A DNA stretch of 64,000 nt, from positions 14,818,001-14,882,000 of the forward strand of contig CM075941.1 of NCBI GenBank assembly GCA_038030265.1, in the 5' to 3' direction. The notes beneath the pieces were generated by a model that did not search any database, was not told the DNA's origin, and was given only the letters and a program-made list of their open reading frames with translations. The stretch is from Corythucha ciliata. Lineage: Eukaryota > Arthropoda > Insecta > Hemiptera > Tingidae. Every line of letters begins with the position of its first letter. Positions within the stretch are counted from its first letter, which is position 1. The position numbers were made by a program, and so were the translations under genes. Shown here in pieces: positions 56,300 to 64,000 of the stretch.

Positions 56300-57012
56300 T
56301 GTTGTTTTGGAAATTACCTCATTTGCGGCTTAAATTGAGCACAAACTCTTTGGCGGATAGGATGTATAAATAGCTAGAATTCGTGGCTAAATTAAGGGAA
56401 AATCCGTAGTTTGACGCTACGTAAAAATTGTATTCCTTGTTTATTCAGTGACTAAAGGGGCCTCAAAGAGATTTCCGCCCCGGGGCCCCGGTAGGTGTCG
56501 GTCCGCCAGTGCTTTCGAGACTAAAATTGAGAAAAAGCCCTGATTCGCGACAGAAATTTGCATAAAGCGCTCATTCACAGCAAATGTGGGAGGAAAAACA
56601 CGAGTTCACTGATCAAATTAGGAATATCCGATCCGGCTGAAACTGAGTAGGTACCTATTGGCACAAATTCGCTGCTAAAATTGAGAAAAAGCGGTGCTTC
56701 AAAGCAAAAATGGAGGAAAACCCCTGATTCACGGGTAAAATTGAGAAAACAATTTTTTGAGCCTTATTTGAGAAAACCCGCTAATACGCGGTTGAAACTG
56801 GGAAAAATTTCTGATTCCCGGCTGAAATTGAGATGGAGATGGTCGTATCTGAATAACATGAGAAAAAGGGCTAATTTCCGGTTAAAATGTAAAATAAGCG
56901 CTCACTCGCTGCCAAAATGGAGAAAAATGCTATTTTGCGGATCAATTTGAGTATAAATGCAAGGCTAAAATTGTGTATATGCGGAAAAAGCCACGATTCG
57001 TGGCCGAAATTG

Positions 57013-57054
<42 letters not shown>

Positions 57055-57200
57055 CTAATGCGGAAAAATTGAGTAAAAATAACGCGGATGAATTTGTCAA
57101 AAACCACTGATACACGGCTGAAATTGGGTAACTACCAATCCGCAGGTGAAATTGGTAAATAATTATAGCGGCTAAAATTGAGGAAAATGACTTATTCACG
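56300..57200 (-). repeat. 30-bp satellite, reverse orientation
   Basis: AATTCGCTGCTAAAATTGAG and similar monomers, interrupted by GC-rich CCGCCCCGGGGCCCCGG at about 56477. The GAGAAAAA slot of one monomer has expanded to a 40-nt A run at 57013-57052. A 22-nt A run at about 63264-63285 occupies the same slot in another array. Confidence 0.85.
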
Positions 57201-57480
57201 TTACAAATTATAAGAATAAGTGAATTAATTGATAGATACGATGGATTTCAGTCGCCGGTACTTTAATTAACGAGGTAAATTAATTAACTGTTACCTGGAT
57301 GACTCGGGAAGTCAAAGCCTAACACACAATTCGAGCTTGCTATTCTTGACTGCTTCCCCACTCCTCCAACCATGTAGAGTGGGTGTGTCACGCGGGGGTA
57401 GCCCTTCGAAAACATCTGCGATAGAAAGTATAACATTTAGATTGATGTGAATGAACTGAATGGAATATTGCCCCCCCCCC

Positions 57481-57936
57481 CTGGCCTTTTACAGTAACGG
57501 GAACATAGTTAAGGGGGAATTGTACGTGTTTCCTCGACACCTCTCCAGTCTTACCTCGCATACTCGGCGTTACGTAAATTATCGCCGTATGTCTGCACCA
57601 ATTCTGGATTTCAAGGTCTCATTTAAATCTTCAGGAAATTCCGCACAACCGTACGATCTTCTTTTTTCATATTTCACCCCTAAAATAACTGTAAACCGCA
57701 CATCAACTTTTACCTTGAAAGTTCACACTCTTTCGACGATTTATTTAGGAAAGCAAGATCGTACGGTTATGCGCAATTTCCTGAAGATTTAAATGAGACC
57801 TTGAAATCCAGAATTGGTGCAGAAATACGGCGATAATTTGCGTAACGCCGAGTAGGCGAGGTATGATTGGAGGGGGGTCGAGGAATCACATATACAACTC
57901 CCCCTTAAGTTAGCTCCCTCGTTACCAGGGGTGGCC
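57481..57936. mobile_element. 456-bp foldback element
   Basis: Arms of about 180 bp (57481-57665 and 57749-57936) separated by a loop of about 80 bp. The inner 90 bp of each arm are almost perfect complements (ACCAATTCTGGATTTCAAGG with CCTTGAAATCCAGAATTGGT); the outer parts diverge. The right end reads CCAGGGGTGGCC and the left CTGGCC next to a C run. No ORF spans it. The perfect inner arms against decayed outer arms are unusual. Confidence 0.85.
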
Positions 57937-57939
57937 AAA

Positions 57940-60900
57940 TAAACCTTAACCCCCCCCCCCCTGAGGAAATCCCTACTCCCATCCTGCGCTTCCCTATGAT
58001 CTGAATTATTCGCTCTCCCTGTGTCCACCTTGTGCACACCCCAATCAAAAACCTTTAGGCGGCATCACCATTCAGACTTATGGACACCCCCCCCCCACTA
58101 CGTATATTAACTTTATATTGCCCCTCTCATGACGTTTTGAGCTTTCCCCTCTCCTAGCGCCAGATGGACGCCGATGACATCCAACCCTCCTCCTCCTCCC
58201 CTCTTGTGTAGACGCCCTTGCTTAAACGTTGAATGGTTACATGCCCATTTTGGCCGGGAAATGGTGAAACTTTTACTGTTAATGCTTAAAAAGTGGCCAA
58301 ACGGAGCCTTCGCTCCGTGAAGATTGCTAAAAAACTGCAAAGGACTCGTGGCCTATAAAAATAGCTGCAACTTATTATTTTTTGTGCCTTACGGATGGCT
58401 CAAGTAACGATCGCCTTAATCTGACTTGCTGCTCCGAAGGCTATTCGGGCCATTATAACATAAATTGACTATATCAGCGCCCTAAAATCGATGAACTGGC
58501 CATTCATCCCTCCCCCCGCCCCACGGAATTGGACTGTCACCCGGAATAGGACTTTTGGTTTTTCTGCCAATGCTTCCTCATGCTAGCTCGCTCGCGCAAT
58601 AAAATGGCTTCATCGGATATTCGCAAAGGAGTTTATGGCGTGCGGAATCACAAGTTTTGGAGCTGGATATACCTACGTTACTTCAGGGATTTCTCGATGT
58701 CCCCGCCTCTTCCGCGAAGCCTGATGATATGAGACCCCCGGGACGCTGACACACGTCGAGCCCTGCCCTATGTATAGGAGGGGGTGAAGTGATCAAGCCG
58801 ATAATTGTGATAAGTGTCACCCGGTCGTCGGCACACTTTTTTCTCGTGTGCACCGCGGGCCTTATTGACAATAAGTTATTGTACCGTTTGTGCGACTTTT
58901 GGCCAAGACGTAGTGCGTCTTTTTTTTCAAAATGTAGTGACGCCCTCCATCTTATTGTTTACTTTTTTTGTTTCTTCGCTGCCTAATTAATTAGAACTCT
59001 CTCTTTTCGAACATACAACTTTTTTTTTCTCTCATCGCCCCGTCGTTTGTCTTGTTTTGAAGACTTCAAACACCCCCCCCCCCCACTTCTTCTTTTTTTC
59101 GTTATCATCTAAAGATTAACGAAGCAGTTGAGCCGAGGTACAAGGGACGGGTAATTAATCACATTGTTCTTTTGATGGTTGCTGTTGAATGGGTGGGGGT
59201 GTGGGTGGGGTTCGTGGCGAGGGGGAAAAAAAATCGACGAAAAAGTTCATTAACTGTATAACCTACGGGGGTCAAGTATAGAGAGAAAATAATTTGACGT
59301 CGAAAGCTTGTCAAAGCGTCCTGGGAAAATAATGCAAGAGAGCGCGGTGCGACTCAATGTACTCAACAATTGTATAGTACGATGTACGATTGGGGTGCCT
59401 GCAGGGGCTGGAGTTGCCTCGAGCCCTGCTATAACCCAAATTTAAAAGTCGGCTCATGACCCACCAACTCTCATTATCCGAAGCACCTGAAAAATTAAGA
59501 TGCAGCCACGTTTCAAAGTCAAATTTTCCTAGACGTTTGGGAAGAATGAGTGTATGAGAGAGAGACAATAAACTTGGCTTTTAAGTTCACCCGACTGACT
59601 TGCATGACAAAAGAAAATGAATGAATATGTGACAGTTCCACTTAACTACAATTTGTCCTACTCATCCTTTTGACGCAACGTTCATATTTTTTTAGATTAA
59701 GTTTCGGATATTCCTTCGAATAGGAAGGGACGTAGTGTGGTGTTACGGCGGGGGGGGGGGGTGAACTTTTTGACAAGGAACATTTTACAAACTGATAGTT
59801 TGAAAAATAAGACTTTCTTCAGCTTGTTACATTGCCCCATTAATTTTTTTTTTTTTTTTTTTAACTTTTTTCAGGGCTGGACGGCGGTTCTTCCCACGTC
59901 AAAAGAGTGAATGATTAACATTTTTTTTCACTGGTAGAGGCGTAAAAATTCTCTTCTCTCTATCTCTCCTAGCCTAGCTGTAATTATCACGTAGAGGTTA
60001 ACCAAAATGGCCGTGTGTAATCAAATTTTGCTTCCCGTCCCAATCACACATTCAATGATGGAGGGGGGAGAGTTTTGTTTGACTTAAAAAGTACCTAGTT
60101 TTTCTTTCACAAAATCTATATTACTTATGTATACATAAAGCAAAAATATGTTTCGGCTCGGCATAATACATAATAAAATTATTCACATCATTACCCCAAA
60201 TGGCAGGGGGGCGGGGAGGAATTCTTGTTAGCAATTAAAATATTTACCTAACGCTCGTCGTTTATGCGTCACGGGCGCTAGTTATTAATATTTTACAGTC
60301 GAAAAAACGTCCTAACAGAACTCAAAGCGCTAAAAATGAAATGTTTTCCTTTGAGAGTGACGTCATAAAGTTCGAGGATTTTCGTGTGTGTGTTTTGCTC
60401 TGTAAATGTGTACTGGGGCGTACTGTACGTAGTGAAGAGCGTAATTTGCTTGATCTCGCTACCACGATGAGTTTCTTTGTTAAAATATTGTCAGAGAGTC
60501 CCGTGAATTTTAAACGTTTTTCAGCAATGGAGGGGAGGGGTGTCGAGATCCCGAGGAGGAGCATTCCTTTCATTCCTTGAGTTGTATAGTGAGCGCGAAT
60601 GAAGAAGGGAAAAAGAAAAAAGACAATTTGAGTCCTTTACATTAGTGATTAATCCTTCTAATTCGAATTAGTTATCCGTGTAAGTGTTATCAGTCTCAAA
60701 CGGGAGAGTGCTTTTAATTAGAAATGAAATAAAAGGGCGTTAAAGTAAGTTAAAGCTCCTCATTACTTACAAGGGGGCGAGGAAGAAGTTTCTCGCCTTC
60801 GGTGTGGTAGAGCGACGGACGAGGAGAGGCGCGATAAAAAAGTAACCCCCCGACACATCCCTCCACCCGTAAAAACCATTCCCTCGCACAGCTCATCTCC

Positions 60901-62990
60901 CTGAGTCTCTTCCAAACAAGTGCCACACATATAATCAGACCTCCTTCCAACCTTTCATTATGTATTCAACCCGAGGAAGAGAGTACATTCACACGATTAT
61001 TGGGGATTGATTAATTGTCCACGTATTCTCTTTTTTCTCCCTTTCTATCTTTTTTCCAGAGTTTTATAGGCAACTCAGGAGGAATAAATAATAAATAAGA
61101 TCAGGTCTTTTCGATAGGCGTCGACTTTAATAAAGCAATAAATCTTTGAATTATTTTCCTCGAAAAGCCCTCCATAACAATGCCGAGTTGTTCGTACTTG
61201 GTTGGTGGAAAGGGGGGGATTGTACACGATTTTTTTTTTTTTTGTTTCGGAAGATCTCCGACTGAAGTTGCGCTATTTATGAATATTTTATTAGGCCTGT
61301 TGGCAAGGTAATTTAGAAACTTAATTGCGTGTAATTAGCACCAAGGTCAACATCGTTAAACCTCGCTAAGTATGTCTAGTTGAACTGCTCCACTGATGTG
61401 AAATTGGACTGTCATTAACTGATCCGATGAATATTCATCGGTGTATTATAATTTTTTGTTATTAAACATTGCTTTAAGATGAGGAGGAAAAAGTAAAAAA
61501 AAAAAAAAAAAAATCAACCGTCGCACAAGTTATAATTAAATTAGAGGGCTCGTAAATCTCGAGGTCGTTCCAAAGAAATTGCTTCGCGAATAACAAATAC
61601 GCCGATTTTTGAGTCGGCTATTAATCTGACGGGAATAAATAAGAGCGTCCCAACAGCTATTTGTTTCCCCCACCTGAAGGAATATAAAAACGCCCTCCCT
61701 CACCGTTAAAAAGAGTCCCAACTCTTAAATGTTCACTTGTTTATTAAATTCCACGAGACTTGATTGGAAAAAAGGAGAAATTCGTTCAATAAACGTTTAA
61801 AGTTTCTTTAGTTCCTCGATAGACATCTAAACATTTTAATTAAACATTCTCTTCTCTACAATACGAGATGGAGAACAATTCCCTCTCCCCCGCCATTACA
61901 ATTCGCGATTATTTTACGCCTGTCTCGCAGGGACGGAGGACCAAAAAAAAAAACGCGTGATTAATTTTTATCAAGACGACAATATCTTGATGGGAAGGGG
62001 GGCTATCTATCAGTTTTTTTGGATTATACCAGTGAAGAGGGTGGGAAGATGGAAACCAGTCAAAGATTCTTGAAGGACCGGTTTTTCTTTTGTTATTCTT
62101 CATCATTATCATCATCTTATTTTTTCGTCGTTCTCTATCGGCAACTGATACACATTCTAAGGTCCCCCTCGTTAAAGGTTTCTCTGATCTTGTACATACT
62201 CATTAAATTTCACGTTAAATATAAGCTTTAGAGGATGACCGATAATATTTATTCAAATTTATAGGCTTGGGTGTGTGTGTGTGTGTGTGGGGTGGGAGGT
62301 GCGAGCGTTTCGGCCTGCGGTGTGTGTAGTTAAATGGAATTCCTTTCTTCGGGACTATGATTTTTGGTTCAGGACAGGTGAGTGAGTGGTGAGAAAGGGA
62401 GGGGTGGATTTTCGTCCAGTGGATCAAAATTGGATTTAAAGCGGCACGTGGATTGATGCAGTATATGGATAGACGCAATAAGCCCCAGGAATGCGGGGAG
62501 AACGTTACCGACCGCCGTTCGATAATTTTTAGTGGAGCGGACCGCGCGCGGTCTTCCAAATGTGACGACGGGGCGGTGGCGCCTGGGGCGATAATAAATT
62601 ATGGTGACCTGCCCAGCATCACTCCATTCCCACCAGGGCACTGTTTAAGCATTATCAAAAAATTATTATAATTTAAACATACTGGTGGTCAACTGACAAA
62701 CTACTGCGTACAACTGCACTGCCGTACCACCGCGGCCGTATCCTTGGAATGAAATGCTTCACGCAGCGTTTCCAACTGACATTTTGCTTCTCTTGTCAAG
62801 TCAAGCTCGAAAATACGTCAGAAATCCGTCGAAATGTATTCTATTCCGTCAGTGGCGCCGAAACGGTTTCAGTGAGGCATATACATATAGCCGAACAAAA
62901 AGGCCCGACCCCCACACCTATATGAGAGTCCCCTATGGTGGCAAGGGCATCACATCACACCGCATTGTCATCCGCTAGTTAGCTAGTGGT
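57940..62990. other. Homopolymer-rich block, no gene recognised
   Basis: Long C, G and T runs and purine-rich stretches. A T-rich tract with an acceptor AG at 59873-59874 precedes a 12-codon frame to TGA (59908-59910); another, TCTTTTTTCCAG, ends at about 61060 before a frame SFIGNSGGINNK to TAA. Neither is convincing alone. (TG)n at 62270-62289. 62846-62870 holds CAGTGGCGCCGAAACGG, perhaps a transposon end. Confidence 0.35.
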
Positions 62991-63004
62991 ACAGCGTGAG
63001 GTAT

Positions 63005-63592
63005 TTGGAGAAAAACTCTGATTCGTTGCTAAAATTGAAAAAAAAAATGACTAAAAATTAACGGATAAATTAAGAAAATGCGCTAACTCGCTGATGAAGT
63101 GTAAAAAGTAGAAAACCGCCAGTTCGAAAATCACTTAGTTCACGACTAAACTTGAGAACAACGCCAGTTCGTTTCTAAAATGGAGAAAACACCCATTCGC
63201 CGCTTCTGAAAACAAAATTCTGGATAACATTGAGAAAAAGTGCTAATTCATGGCACAAATTGAAAAAAAAAAAAAAAAAAAAAATAGAAAGTTTACGGGT
63301 AAAATTGAGACAAATCAATAATTCGCGGCTAAAATTGAGATAAACGACGGCTCACCCATAAAATTGCGTGAAAATCTTTCCTAATCGACGGCTAAAACAG
63401 AGTAAAACACTACAATTCTTATTAAAATTGAGAAAAAGCAATATTCAAAGAGTAAAATTAAGAAAAGCGCTGTAAATTCGCGGAAAAAGTGTAGAAGAAA
63501 GCTATTAAATCGATAAAATTGAAAAAAATCATTAATACATTGCTAAAATTGAGAAAAAACCCAATTCACGGCTGAAAATGAGAAAACACCAA
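63005..63592 (-). repeat. 30-bp satellite, reverse orientation
   Basis: Good monomers such as ATTCGCGGCTAAAATTGAGA at about 63322. Contains the A run at about 63264-63285. Confidence 0.85.
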
Positions 63593-64000
63593 TTCACTTC
63601 TCCTGATGAAGGTGAATTTGCAGTGGAAATTGACGGAAAGCGCTAATTTATGGCACAAATTGAAACAAAATAGCTAATGGGGAACTTGCATGAATGCCCG
63701 ATAGGGGGGAAATTATACCAGTGAATTGGCACATGCGGACAACGATATCAACGGTAGTTACAGCCCGATTGGTGCGTCTGGTGATTTTTAAATAAATTTC
63801 AAAGTTCTTCAGGAGTGGATGGATAGTGCGAGGGAAAAATTACGTCAAAGAGCAGTTTTGAAGCATTTGAGGAAACTCTAAAATGTTTTGTTCACAAATA
63901 ACAAGAAAAATTAAACCCCAGAAAACGCGTCTTCCCCCCCCCTTTTCCTCACACCATCCATTTCAGTGACTGCCACTTGACGTAATCAAACCCTCACTCA
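63593..64000. repeat. Second copy of the 47712 repeat, cut by window end
   Basis: Begins TTCACTTCTCCTGATGAAGG and follows 47712-48115 to the last base of the window. It starts inside satellite (AACACCAATTCAC precedes), whereas copy one starts after homopolymer-rich sequence, so the shared left limit at TTCACTTCTCC is probably a real element edge. Confidence 0.85.

Overview
The window looks like nuclear DNA from a metazoan invertebrate, probably an arthropod. The evidence is Jockey-, CR1-, LOA- and R1-type non-LTR retrotransposons, hAT transposons, a tRNA-derived SINE, and a U6 snRNA fragment whose 3' end (…GCGTTCCACATTTTT) matches the fly form of U6. I see no bacterial operon, rRNA gene, functional tRNA, CRISPR array or intact host gene. 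The species is inferred from element content only.

Layout. 1-3000: degenerate repeats, a 52-bp-stem hairpin and a GAGACC-rich array. 3060-8290: a 30-bp satellite interrupted by a decayed CR1-like LINE (about 4424-8053), which itself carries a 693-bp foldback element. 8.3-11.6 kb: homopolymer-rich sequence without recognisable genes. 11.6-14.1 kb: two copies of one tRNA-derived SINE plus satellite. 14.6-18.6 kb: another short-monomer array and a LOA/R1-like LINE truncated inside its RT domain. 18.8-28.3 kb: arrays, homopolymer-rich blocks and a 274-bp GC-rich insert with a 14-bp target duplication. 28.3-29.8 kb: a non-autonomous transposon with a perfect 8-bp target duplication that carries a 29-bp tandem array. 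31.0-33.1 kb: a LINE C-terminal fragment, then satellite with a roughly 0.5-kb higher-order period. 37.0-39.0 kb: an array of 20-21-bp monomers, also with a roughly 0.5-kb higher-order period. 39.9-45.1 kb: satellite split by a nearly full-length Jockey element. 47.7-48.4 kb: a dispersed repeat that recurs at the right edge of the window. 48.75-51.25 kb: a dead hAT transposon split by a 137-bp hairpin MITE. 53.0-56.0 kb: an R1-like LINE fused to U6 RNA sequence and bracketed by two 95%-identical direct repeats of about 257 bp. 56.3-57.2 and 63.0-63.6 kb: more satellite. 57.5-57.9 kb: a 456-bp foldback element.

Nothing here forms a host pathway. The coding material is transposon enzymes (endonuclease, reverse transcriptase, gag, hAT transposase), all broken by stops or frameshifts. 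The strongest unusual signals are: (1) several distinct short-monomer satellite families filling most intergenic space, two with higher-order organisation near 0.5 kb; (2) two paralogous copies of a satellite block, 36 kb apart, each interrupted by a different LINE at the same GGCGT site; (3) the U6-R1 chimera between long direct repeats; (4) a hAT-like element that carries a tandem array. The homopolymer-rich blocks contain a few splice-acceptor-like sites with short open frames, but none can be called an exon from sequence alone.
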